The notes beneath the pieces were generated by a model. The model did no database searches. It was not told where the DNA came from and saw nothing but the letters and a program-made list of their open reading frames with translations. Position numbers and translations under genes: made by a program. DNA of 64,000 bases from Lethocerus indicus (Eukaryota; Arthropoda; Insecta; Hemiptera; Belostomatidae): positions 29,748,224-29,812,223 of the forward strand of contig JACDQD010000003.1 in assembly GCA_019843655.1 (NCBI GenBank). Direction: 5' to 3'. Below are positions 13,775 to 24,216 of this stretch, piece after piece. How positions within the stretch are numbered: the stretch's first letter is position 1; every line of letters begins with the position of its first letter.

Positions 13775-13899
13775 CACATTACTTTTATGCACGTTTATTT
13801 TTGAAACGAAAAAACCTAAAAAATGATTATTTTTTATTCGATCTTCTATCTCCCTCCATTGGTTTTGTGCAGACATGATCCGAGAACACTAATATACCA

Positions 13900-13985
13900 G
13901 AGCGACTCACCACCGTACTGACCAACAGAGCTACTGAAGATGGCGAACAAAAGATCGAACCAACGGGAGGATACAGAAGATTGAA
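13900..13985 (+). repeat. Hammerhead-like repeat, degenerate copy upstream of TK1
   Basis: Has the shared upstream block GACTCACCACCGTACTGACC, then GCTA-CTGAAGA-TGGCGAAC. The stem II closing strand and GAAAC are scrambled (AAAAGATCGAAC), but the tail CAACGGGAGGATACAGAAGA still matches the family. Confidence 0.65.
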
Positions 13986-16071
13986 AAAAATTGGCATTAA
14001 AATGAAATAATCATTTGGAAATTGGGTTAAATTTTACTTAATGCTTTATTTCGCTACTGTTAGGGAATATTTTTATGTAAAAAAAGTATGGCTTTTTTGG
14101 CAGACATAATTTTATCGGAAATAAGAGTATAATATGTTACTATTAAATTATTAACGCTGTTTTCTTTCTGCAGTATATGAAAGGCATTTATGTTGTAAAA
14201 ATTGAAATACGTTATGTATTTTAGTTTCGGTTTACTATAACCAAAACGGCCAACTGTGTTTTTAAGTGAAAACTAGGTTCAGGTATGGGTTAAAGCATCG
14301 CTTTCAATATGTGTAAGTTTCTTTCACTTACAAATCGTTTAACTTACCACTATCGTTTTTTTAGCTAAAAAACTAAATACCAATGATGTTGAGAGGATAC
14401 CTACTCAGTGAAGGATTTCAATGTGCAACATTCACTACCTGGAAACATGCTCGAAACAGACAATATAGCGTCAATAATATTTATTGAGTAACATCTATTG
14501 GTAGCTTTAAATGAATGGAAAGATTAAGACCTACATAGATTGTAGTCTATACACGAGCTGGCGGAGGGATAATTGTTCAAATATCAGACACATTACTTTA
14601 TTTGACAGTAATATTTATTTATGAACATAAAAAAATCATAATACAATATGACTAGAATATCCAGGACGCTTCATTATGCAGCACCTGCAGTATTTTGTGG
14701 AGGGTGAAAGTTTTTAACATTATCTAAGAGTTTGAGAATAACATCGATTATTATTTAAATAGGTCGTATTATAATAACACAAGACTTGGCCTCCCATTTG
14801 GGAAGGCAAATAAAATACAAGCGAATGGAGTTTGTACAATTTACAAAATTAACAAAACATGCGGGAATTATAACAAGCGTAGTATGTATTACAACCGGCG
14901 GGATGTCGGTTTCTCTTTCGCGTTTTAAAGGTTCAATAAATTTTGCTTATAATTACACAAAATAAAAAGATGCCTAAAAACTTTTCCCTCTATCTACACC
15001 ACCTTAATTGAACATCTAAAGTTACTTATACTAACCATTAAACAATGCACGAGTGAACAAAATTAACACTAATTCGAGAATAAAATATATTACACACGGT
15101 ACTGTCATAGTTTCATATTTTTTCCAAACTTCCATAAATACTTTTTTAAAAAAAAAAGGATAACATATAATCACAAACATTTAATAATGGCTGACGATTA
15201 AAAAATCGTCCTTTATTTTAAATAAAAAAAATCGTACAATAATTTAAGTAAATATCAAATTATAATACCATTTTACATTGCCTGTGCGGGGACCTGGTCG
15301 GTTCCATTTCGTACAGCTCTCTCTTCTGGCAGATAAGATGTTCACAGATGGCACTGCTATATATATTATATATATATATTCATTAGACAATAAATTATCT
15401 ATTATAAAAATTACAGGAACACTTCGCTACGATTACAATTAATAATTACTCGTGTATAAGTTTATGCTGCTCTTTGCGTAGAATACGCACGGACGAACAC
15501 ACGTGGAGACGCGAAAAGGCCAAAGTCCGACGACGACGAAGAAGCCTCGCTTTTTAATGTCGACATAAAAACTGGAGGATAAATTCAATAAGAACTCACA
15601 GGCAAGAATATTCTTAGATCTTCGCCAAAGGACCGAACTTCTTTTGCACGGTTTGCATAATTAGAAGATTATATACACTTAACAACACTTCAAATTATAA
15701 TTGAAGTTGGTTAGCTCGACTCAGATTTACAAAATGAGAGAACATTCCGAAGAGGAAGTTGAATATTATTTTCAACTAAATGTTATCCGATTAAAAGGGG
15801 CTATTTCCTGTTTAGCTAGGGGAGTTCGAGAAACATAAAAAAGAAACTCGAGAACATTAAGAAGTAATAATTACATCAGACATTACTCGACGTGTATCCG
15901 TCAACGTGCTGTTATAATGTTTAGCTATAGATGTTGTCAAGCGATAATAATTCTGACATAATTATTTGGGCATAACCTAGTATCGCCGGTGGTCGCCCTG
16001 AGGGCCACCGGCCTCCAAGGGTCATTACTGCGTCTTTCTCTTCTTGGTTCGATCTCGGCGCCAAACTTCTG

Positions 16072-19000
16072 TCATCTGTTGTTCTCATCCCTGCTGCCCT
16101 CGTCCTGCCCGCAAATTTTATAATTTAATATTACAATAGCGCGAAGGGCCACTCGTTCAAATATGGGAAATATGCGGTGAACTAACAAAGATGAATGAAA
16201 GATAACTTTATTGGAGTTGGTTAAAAATGAAAAAACTTCCACGATGTCGCAGGCAGGTTAATTTTCGACTAACATAAAAATAAAATCGTCGTGCCCAAGC
16301 CAAGAATCCAAGAAGGAGATTATAACAAAATTGTTTCATTGATAGTGAAGAATCTATGGAAAGAAGACGTCTGTCATTGACGATGCACGAAAGTCCGGGA
16401 AGACAGTTATTTTATTATTTACACATATATTTTTAAAGGCTTTGTGAAACCCTCTCATACATTTTTTGTAAACCTTATCTATTTAATATGTCTTTATATC
16501 TAGGAATATACTTCATATTGGTTTCAATTTTTTTTTTCAAATATATGTAGCCAAAATTCCGCGATACAATATTAGATATGTACGAGTAAAAAAAACACGA
16601 TATGGCGAGGGACGACTGTACATCTAACATTTAATACTTGAGTAAAAAAAAGCTCAGAGTCGAAAACCATTTTATAACGCGAGAAACTAAAGAATGAGCT
16701 AGCGAATACCGTGAGGAGCAGGGTCCTGTTGTCCTGCTGAATGATGCCGCCCCTGCTCTGCTGGTAGAGGTAGAGGGCGGCCATCTTCTTCTGGAGGCTC
16801 CTCAACTCGGCCGTCGGCTGGAAGCTCCTCGGGGCGTCGCTCACATCCTTAGGTGGGGGCGCTGACCCGAGCTGTTCAACGTCATAAGATATCGGTGCTC
16901 TGCACACGGGACACACTGCCTACAATAAAGAAAAACAAAACGAAACAACGCCTGTGCATTAGACCAATCGAAAATTATTTCGAGCGTTGGGATAAATCAT
17001 TTAAATGATAAATGGGCGGAGGTTTCGTCGACCGGAACTTGAACTGTCACTAACTTCCGGTGAGATCGCGCAATACTGGGGGAAGAATCAGGGGTCGACT
17101 CCTGCCAGTCCAGGGGTTTTTCTGATTAGAAATTAGATGGATGGATGGGTTTTTGCCCTTTCCCTCTGGGGCTCTCCCAGGCGTTATTTGCTTCCGACGT
17201 TTTTGGAACTCTTACCGGTCACATCATCAGGGTCAGAAAGTAGCTTTAATTTAAATTGATTGTAATTCTAATATTGCTTTGTCCTTTTTGTTTCATTTTG
17301 ATTGTAGTTTTGTTTTGCCTGTATGGTTTTGTTTTGTTTTGGTAGGCAGTAGAGTGACTGACGTGGAACATCTTATTCCACCAAGCCTTTTGGAGTATCG
17401 TGCCCTTCCGAGGGACAGCAACCTGTGTTCGTGTACCGCATGTGCTTTGTGTTCTGTGTAGTCCACGGTTTAAGTCAACTGGATCCGTGCAATTGTGAAC
17501 CCAAAAGTTAGCGGCTGATTTATATTTGTGCAAGTATGCGATACCTGGAATGTGGCCGTCTGTTGCCAAGGTGGCAACTTATCCTGTTCCTCCCTGAATA
17601 TCCTCTCCGAGGCTGTAATATGGCCGGCAAGACAGTGCGAGTGGAAGTAGTGGTAGCACTGGGTCTTTGTGAAGTGATCCGCCTGTCTGAACCCATAAAG
17701 ACAGATACAGCATTGGCAACAGGGTACGTTGCTTGCTGTCAAACGCTCTTTCACAATCTGTAACAAATATATCTCTTCTAACCTAGTGGCATTTATCCAA
17801 CAGTAATACAATGAGGGTAGCACTGTCACCACCCGGATCCTGCCTTCATGTACTTTTACTGTTCGCTGTGTCACCTACAAGAGACTGGGTTCATTTTGAG
17901 CTTGATAACTGGGGATAATTGTAGGAAGGGTATAACATTGGTGTGGTTAGATTAGGTTAACCCAGATTAGCCTAGGGGGGTGAAACTGGAATCATTCCTA
18001 AACTAATTTTGGAAAACATTGATTTTGGCACCACTAGGAAGGTTACAGCACTCATATCCACATTCCACATTAATCTAAGGTCGGCATACTGCAAATTTTA
18101 TAGTATAATCGAGTGGTCCTACAAATGAAGTCGATAAGGAATAAAATGTAGAAAATATTGGCGCAAAAGTTCACTACTGAATTTTGTTTTTGCATAACAA
18201 GGAAACTGCTTTAAACATGTTATAGAAGACAGACAAAATTATCTACAACAGCTGAAAAAGCATGCTTTCAGCATGCCGGTTTTATATAACAAGTTAAAGA
18301 GGTTGAAATGTTTTCCCAACATGAACAAAATAATGGAGTTGTGTTTGAAATTAAAAACAACAAGCTGCACACCCAGCATACTAAAACTTTCTTAGGAAAT
18401 GCATGTTCATTGTTCTTTCTAATTTCAACACAAAAAGAATAAATAAATGTATACAATAAAATAAATAAAAACCTGACCAGTGATTAAGGTGGGGGGTCTG
18501 ATAGCCGTCCACACCTCTGAAAGGCTCCTCCGAAGTGATGGTGTCAAAATCAACTGTAGCTCTAATTTCCATATAAAATCTCTTTCAACGTCAGCCTGAC
18601 AGGACCTTTCATAAACTTAAACCGTAAAGTCCAGATCTACTACTAATTGAAGCTTTAAAAAGTAAAGAATATTACTTCGATAACTTCGAATATGACTGGC
18701 TGGCCGATATTTTGTTTACACTTTTCGTTGGCCTCCCTCTGTATGTTGTTGATGAGGGAGTCATCGAGACCCCTGGGGTTTCGCAGACTGAGAATTGGAG
18801 GAGTGTCCGGATAACCAGGGGACAGAGTTACATCCAGGGTCACCCTCACGTACTGCTGCTCAGTGTCCAATGCTGTCCAAGGGTGGATCTCTGTCTCCAC
18901 ACCGACGGCTAAGCCCCTAGAATAAATACTTGGTTTTGCATCACTTGTTATCACTTACTGCACAATTATCAACACAGTCTATACGAATGTGATTCTAATT

Positions 19001-21095
19001 TTAACAATATAACTAGTTTCTTCTCTACGTGAGAGTTTTAGAATAGACAATTTGGTGGATCCTGACAACACAATTCTGTAGGCCCAGTTGTTTAAAAATA
19101 CAGTCATACATTATTAATTTGTTCCTAAGTTGTTTTGGTTCTGCATGTTTGAGTCTTGTATGCAGATTCCATATGTATTCCCATACACTGAGTCTCACTC
19201 TAATTAATGGAGCCAATAATGATGGACAAACTTTTACTTCTCAATTTCTGATTGCCAAAAAAACCAATGTTTTTGCAATTTTTCCACGAGGTCATTGTCT
19301 TGCATACTTTGATAACTATATTTTTGAGTGAACATCATAAAATAAATACATGGCCACATGTATTTATTTCCTCACTACCTGGTAAGGGCAGGGGTACCAT
19401 CAGTGGGTGGATTCTTCATCAAAAGTTCATTTTAATGCATACTGTCACTAAATATAATTTAAAAACTGTACTTGTGACTTAAAATATAAAAAACTGCAAT
19501 TACCGAGAGCCAACAAAGACCATCAACAACTGATCATGTGAGCAGTTGCTCAAACTTTAAAAATTAACAAAATTACTCAGTTTTGTCACAAAGTTGGGCT
19601 GATATCCATTTTAAAATACCCAAACTGAAGTTACAGTAGTTGATTATATCAACAGTATTAAAGCATAGAAAATGTTGATGGTAATATTGTGTAACTTATT
19701 CAAATAAAATTTATAATTTTATTTTTGTAAGATTAGAGTTAATAGTTACTTTTCTGCAGTGTATTTATTCATTTTCTTTTATTCTAATATATAAGATCAC
19801 CAACAAATCATTTAAGTTCTTCATTAATAATTACAATGTTGTAATAATTAATAGGAACAAATAAATAATAATGAAATAAGACTAATTACCATGGGGGTCT
19901 TAACCTGAAATAGATCCCAAATTTGTTTGTGGAAAGAGATCTCTTTTAAGCTGTATGGAAGATAAATATTGGAATTTTTTATGAATAAATGATATTGACA
20001 TTTCTCATTTTGTGGAAAAATAAAAGGGAAAGTTTAATTAAAGTTGTATTCTGGGAAAAAATGGGTGCTTACTATACCCTTAACCTCACAAGCCTATTTT
20101 ATAAAAAAAAGGCACCATACTTATTTCACACATCCTAGATATTCTGATAAATATTGTGATAAAAAAAATGAAATTAGTTTTACAAAATGGATTACTAAAT
20201 TTGCAAACACTGTTTCAAATCTTTAGGATGTTACCAAAGCATTTACTTGACAAAGCAATAATAACAAATATGATGTAAATCAGCTTAAAGTGAACATTCA
20301 TAATTTTATACAATCCAAAAAAACCCAATTTGTAACAGTAATTTTTTTTATTTAAAAGCATTTCTTGTTATAATAATATAACTCATTTATAATTTTTACA
20401 TCTGATAACTAAAAGTACACTTAAAGGTTACAGAGTGTAAATTCCTTGTTTAAATATTTATCACATTTCAATGTGCAAGGGATCACTTATACGTATATAT
20501 AAATGGGTGTGTCTGTATGTACGTATATTATGAAACAATGTTAACAGTGAATTTGAATACATGCACTCAACAATTCATTGCTATAACCACATAAGTGTCA
20601 CTGTTACATTCCGAACATTCCAAATTTAAGTGCACACTACTTGTAAGCAATGTAGACGTAAGACAAAATAAAAACTAATGAATAGCATAAAAACTTGAGA
20701 TGAATTCATTCACAGTACGAACGGAATGACACAATAGAGCAAAAATATGTTCTAATATATTGACATCTGCAGTAAACTGGGAATTATTCAGGGAGTTACC
20801 TTTCATCTGTTTTTATTTTTATTTCATCCATCAAGATGGCCTGAAGTGCTTCAAGTTCATCGACTACCCTAAAAAAAAATCAGAAAATTGTGAGAACATT
20901 TCATTGAAACATGAGAACGTTTCATTGTTCATGAAAAAATTTTTCGATAATAAACAAATTTACAAAGGGTGAAATAATACAACAAACGGGATCAAAATGA
21001 GCGAGAAGAAAGTTTAAAAGTTTTCCAACATCAGTTTCAACAATAACCCAGGGATTGAAAATAACCTTATTCCCCTACCTTTCGTCGTTATGCAT
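16072..21095 (-). CDS. RNF25: RNF25-like RWD/RING E3 ubiquitin ligase, 6 exons
   Basis: Exons on the minus strand: 21095-21079 (17 nt, MHNDE plus two bases), 20868-20800, 18916-18676, 17757-17545, 16919-16710, and a tentative last exon 16104-16072. Phases agree throughout, giving about 260 aa. An RWD domain spans residues about 7-109 (DELEALQAILMDEIKIK ... GYPDTPPILSLRNPRGL). It is followed by a RING-H2 finger: CCIC with ligands C125/C128, CYHYFHSHC at 143-151, and CPVC at 183-186. The GGII segment after the RING is the usual RNF25 landmark. Human RNF25 is 459 aa; this one lacks the long disordered tail unless further 3' exons exist. If unspliced after 16710 the frame runs to 16572 instead. 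RNF25 is an ubiquitin ligase reported in translation and NF-kB contexts; that is family knowledge, not visible here. Confidence 0.9.
17050..17112 (+). repeat. Short dispersed repeat shared with the 61.4 kb hairpin
   Basis: GTCACTAACTTCCGGTGAGA, CGCGCAATACTGGG and AGGGGTCGACTCCTGCC resemble, in the same order, the minus strand of 61381-61451. This locus lacks the second inverted arm. It lies in the RNF25 intron between the RING exons. The motif AGGGGTCGACTCC superficially resembles a tRNA T-arm, but no tRNA folds here. Confidence 0.5.
19046..19112. repeat. Short dispersed repeat (also at about 48.2 kb)
   Basis: TTGGTGGATCCTGACAACAC, then ATTCTGTAGGCCCAGTTG and AAATACAGT, match 48178-48235 at most positions. 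Only two copies are visible in the window. It is in an RNF25 intron and its nature is unknown. Confidence 0.5.
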
Positions 21096-22475
21096 GATTC
21101 ACACAATTATTCCGACACTTAATAAATACAATTTCGTTGCGACGAACACGGAAGATTACCGCGATGGGATTATTTTGCATAAAAATTTCAAATTATTGAT
21201 TTCTACTCCAAAGAACAAACTAAACTGCCAGCCGCAGAAAGGTAATAGCCAACGCCCTCTCGATCCGTCCAATGTAACTTTCCTTCTAGGCTCTAAGACG
21301 GAGAACCTGTTCTAGTACTATATTACAGATACCTAGGAAATTTAATCGCGTATCATACATTTATATATAATTATTTGATGTATCTTTTTCATTAATACCT
21401 AAAAAACTGTAATTATATATACTTAGAAACGTCGATATTTTCTTGGTGACCCTCCCACCACGGCCTCCTAGTGTATGTATATGCTTATGTAGTGTAATAC
21501 TTTAACATTTTAATAAAAATGTAATATTTATTCCCCGTTGTTTCGCAATTTACATCGTACTACATGCATTATCCTTGATATAAACTTAGCCTTAACCCAA
21601 CATAGCTTGAACTATACTGGGAGAGGGATTTTTTACGAGAATCGAAATTGCTCTGATAGATATTTTAAGTACTTAACACGATAAATATTAAATATTTTAA
21701 GTCAATTAGGACGAAAGCCGAGATTATTTAAAAGGCTCGTCAAATATAAAGTGGTTTCAGTGTTATTAATTTTAATTTAGTATTCTGCGGCCATATTTAT
21801 GCAAATTTAAATTATATCCCTTTTTAATGTTTTTAATGTATACTGTATTAATTTTTGTTGTAGACGTGTACTGTGACAATTCTTTGATGGGAGGAATAGT
21901 TTTTGTTTTATTTTCCAGGATCGAAGGGAAGACAATTTTCTAAGCAGTCGCGTTGAACCTGATCTACGTTCCTTATCAGTCTATCTTTAATGAATCCCCG
22001 ATATCACATTGTTTAAAAATGAAATAATGTTACTACCTGTATAGGTTTACATGATACCATGTAATGTAACGCAGAAGGTTTCTTGTTCCAATTCAGTTAT
22101 TGCCACCAATTGACTGCACAAATGCCCCCATTTTTAAAAATAGAAGAAATTAGTGATTTAAAAAATCATTAAAAGTTCACGAGCATTAACCCCTCCCGAT
22201 TTTATTTTTTTATTTTAAGCACGATAGTTTTTTTTTACATCATATTTTTGATAGAGAATCCACGGATTGATGGAACTCCTGTCCTTACTATACTAATTTC
22301 TAAATTAACTTTTAGTGGGCGAAGAATGCAGGAACAGCTTAAATGCTCGGAAAGTTATTTTCAACGAAAACGTTGACGTTTCTTAAAAGAAAGGGGGAAA
22401 TCAACGGACGGTACCTGATGGTACCAATCAATATGGCAATCTCAACGCGAGTTTAAGATCTGTTTACTTTTGGGA
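21096..22475. other. Divergent intergenic region between RNF25 and the 206-aa gene
   Basis: 1.4 kb between two divergent ATGs, likely housing both promoters. It is AT-rich with no repeats or exons I can support. An in-frame stop near 22406 closes the downstream gene's frame on its 5' side. Confidence 0.45.
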
Positions 22476-23096
22476 ATGAGAGCCGGACGGGGTCGCAAAT
22501 TAAGTTTCCGCGACTTCTGGGACGATTTCCCAGAACTCCGCGACACGGAGGAAACGGACCTGACGGTGCCCAGGCATTCGATATTCGGTGACAAAGCGGT
22601 GGTCGCGAGCGAATTCAAGAAATGCGAAGAGCCCCAGTTCTCGAAAGTGGACCAGGAGACGAGGGAAGAGATGAGACGCGCGGGAAGGCACAGGAAGGTG
22701 GCCGTTTTCGAAAAGAGCGCCCTCGTGGACATGACCCGGCTCGAGATTAAAGTACGGCCGTTACCGGAGGCCGAACAGGAGTCGATCAGGAAACACCTGC
22801 AGGAGTGCGCTTTGTTGGAGAAGAGTGGGATCGAAGAAACGGAAGATGACCGAAGCGATGCTGAAGACGAAGATGACGACTACATGTCCGGCGTGTGGAG
22901 GAGGCTCAGTTGTTATGATGAATTCGTCGTGACCCATCCAAATTTCAATATCTACAGGCAAATGGACAAGCACTGGTCGTTGAACGTGAAAGTACCCAGG
23001 AGCAGCATGGAAAAGGCCAGGGAAAAGTGCGAACAATGGCTCGCTTCCAACCCTGACCCAAGAAATAGAAGAATAAACGGAACGGACGAGAAATAA
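22476..23096 (+). CDS. Uncharacterised intronless 206-aa protein
   Basis: I do not recognise this gene. A single open frame of 206 codons starts at the first in-frame ATG (MRAGRGRKLSFRDFWDDFPE) and stops at 23096; an in-frame TGA lies about 70 bases upstream. The frame is much richer in GC than its surroundings and uses GC-ending codons, as expected of a real coding exon. Features: basic N-terminus, central charged part (RREMR-like, VFEKSALVDMTRLEIKVRPL), an acidic run of Glu/Asp at about 122-136, then a compact C-terminal part rich in Trp and aromatic residues (SGVWRRLSCYDEFVVTHPNF). No signal peptide or membrane segment. The lack of introns among intron-rich neighbours could mean a retrocopy or a lineage-specific gene. 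Confidence 0.6.
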   Translation: MRAGRGRKLSFRDFWDDFPELRDTEETDLTVPRHSIFGDKAVVASEFKKCEEPQFSKVDQETREEMRRAGRHRKVAVFEKSALVDMTRLEIKVRPLPEAEQESIRKHLQECALLEKSGIEETEDDRSDAEDEDDDYMSGVWRRLSCYDEFVVTHPNFNIYRQMDKHWSLNVKVPRSSMEKAREKCEQWLASNPDPRNRRINGTDEK

Positions 23097-24216
23097 TGAT
23101 TAAACATTGTGAATCAATATCATAGTAACGGATGGTTTAGTTGTTTGTTTTTATGTACTTGTATTTCTGGAAAAATTTTCCTTTTTCTGTCACTGGTTTG
23201 GTCTTTTGTTAGACTAGTTTTGGCTGTTCACCACCAACAAAAAGTAGCTCTTTTTATCAATATTGTGACATGTTACTAGGGCATATCGTTTGCTTGTGGA
23301 GCATAGGGTCTGCACAGTTAATTGTGCTTGTGTCCAATTAAAGTATTGGAATGATGGGATAGTCTGGAATGGAAGGATTAAAACCAAATTATAGTTGCAA
23401 TCTGATCTCCAGGAGTCTAAGTGCCAATTACCACAATTGACTTCAACATGTCCACTTTTTAGTTTAATAGACCCAACATACTTTTTAAAATGATTTTCTT
23501 ATTTGGAGAAGTACTGGTATACATTCAGAGGAATTATATTACATGTACATACAGTAATACATTGTTCTTATATAGTCATATTTAGGAAAAATATGGGAAC
23601 TATAAATGCTTCAAAGAACCAATCTAATACTGCAGTTTTATAATAGTAAAAATAAATTTTTATTTGAATTTTGATTCAAGAAATGAAATACATTATTCCT
23701 TACAAGAAGCACACCTCAATGGAGAAATTGTTTTAATTCCCCAATGTCATAGCTTCAATTATGCAAGTTTGTGCTATGAATTATTGACAAACAATTGTTT
23801 GTAAAAAATAATAATACAAAAATAATAAAATAATTGTGATTCTATACACTGAACTTTTAATGGTAGTTACTATAAAGAAAACAGATTTTTAAAGAATCAA
23901 ATTTTTTTATTCGTTCGTTTTAACAATTAAAATACATTGTTCCTTATAGAAAGGACCCGGTTTCCCCTCAAAAGAGGGTTTTAAATTCTATTTTTAAACA
24001 ATAGAAGTTTTAATGTAAATCATAATTTTAATTACATAAGGTTATATAATGTATGAATTATCAACAGGAAAACAGTTTTAAAAAATTACGCATATTAATG
24101 ATAAGGTGTAAAAACAAGGAAAACAAATGGTTGCTTCAGAAATCAAAAACAGCAATATGTACATGTAGAATTGAGGTTTAAACAGCAACTTTGTTGGGAT
24201 GATGTACAAACACCGC
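23097..24216. other. Intergenic region with a diverged repeat copy
   Basis: Three-prime flanks of the 206-aa gene and of the small membrane protein gene. Holds a degenerate hammerhead-like copy near 23185-23240. Otherwise AT-rich without recognisable content. Confidence 0.5.
23185..23240 (-). repeat. Hammerhead-like repeat, truncated copy
   Basis: The minus-strand read keeps GGTGGTGAACAGCCAAAAC, TAGTC and TAACAAAAGACCAAACCAGT. The CTGAAGA box is lost, so only the 3' half of the core and the family tail remain. Confidence 0.6.

Larger units (their letters stand above)
13426..16071. other. TK1 5' flank and RNF25 3' flank; repeats and a microsatellite
   Basis: Contains a (TA)n microsatellite at about 13719-13770, a diverged hammerhead-like copy at 13929-13965, and AT-rich sequence. 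A 30-codon minus-strand frame at 15253-15346 looks slightly protein-like but cannot be joined to anything. The rest is probably the RNF25 3' UTR or intergenic DNA. Confidence 0.45.

Noticed and set aside
17205..17235. Minus-strand CCTGATGATGTGACCGGTAA followed by AAAAACGTC
   Set aside because: Reminiscent of a common dispersed repeat in arthropods, but no convincing stem II or stem I; single copy here.
18381..18592. Minus-strand frame reading ADVERFYMEIRATVDFDTI between two RNF25 exons
   Set aside because: It looks protein-like and ends near a possible donor, but its length would break the phase between the flanking exons, which join perfectly without it and match the family directly. Left as chance or an unrelated fragment.
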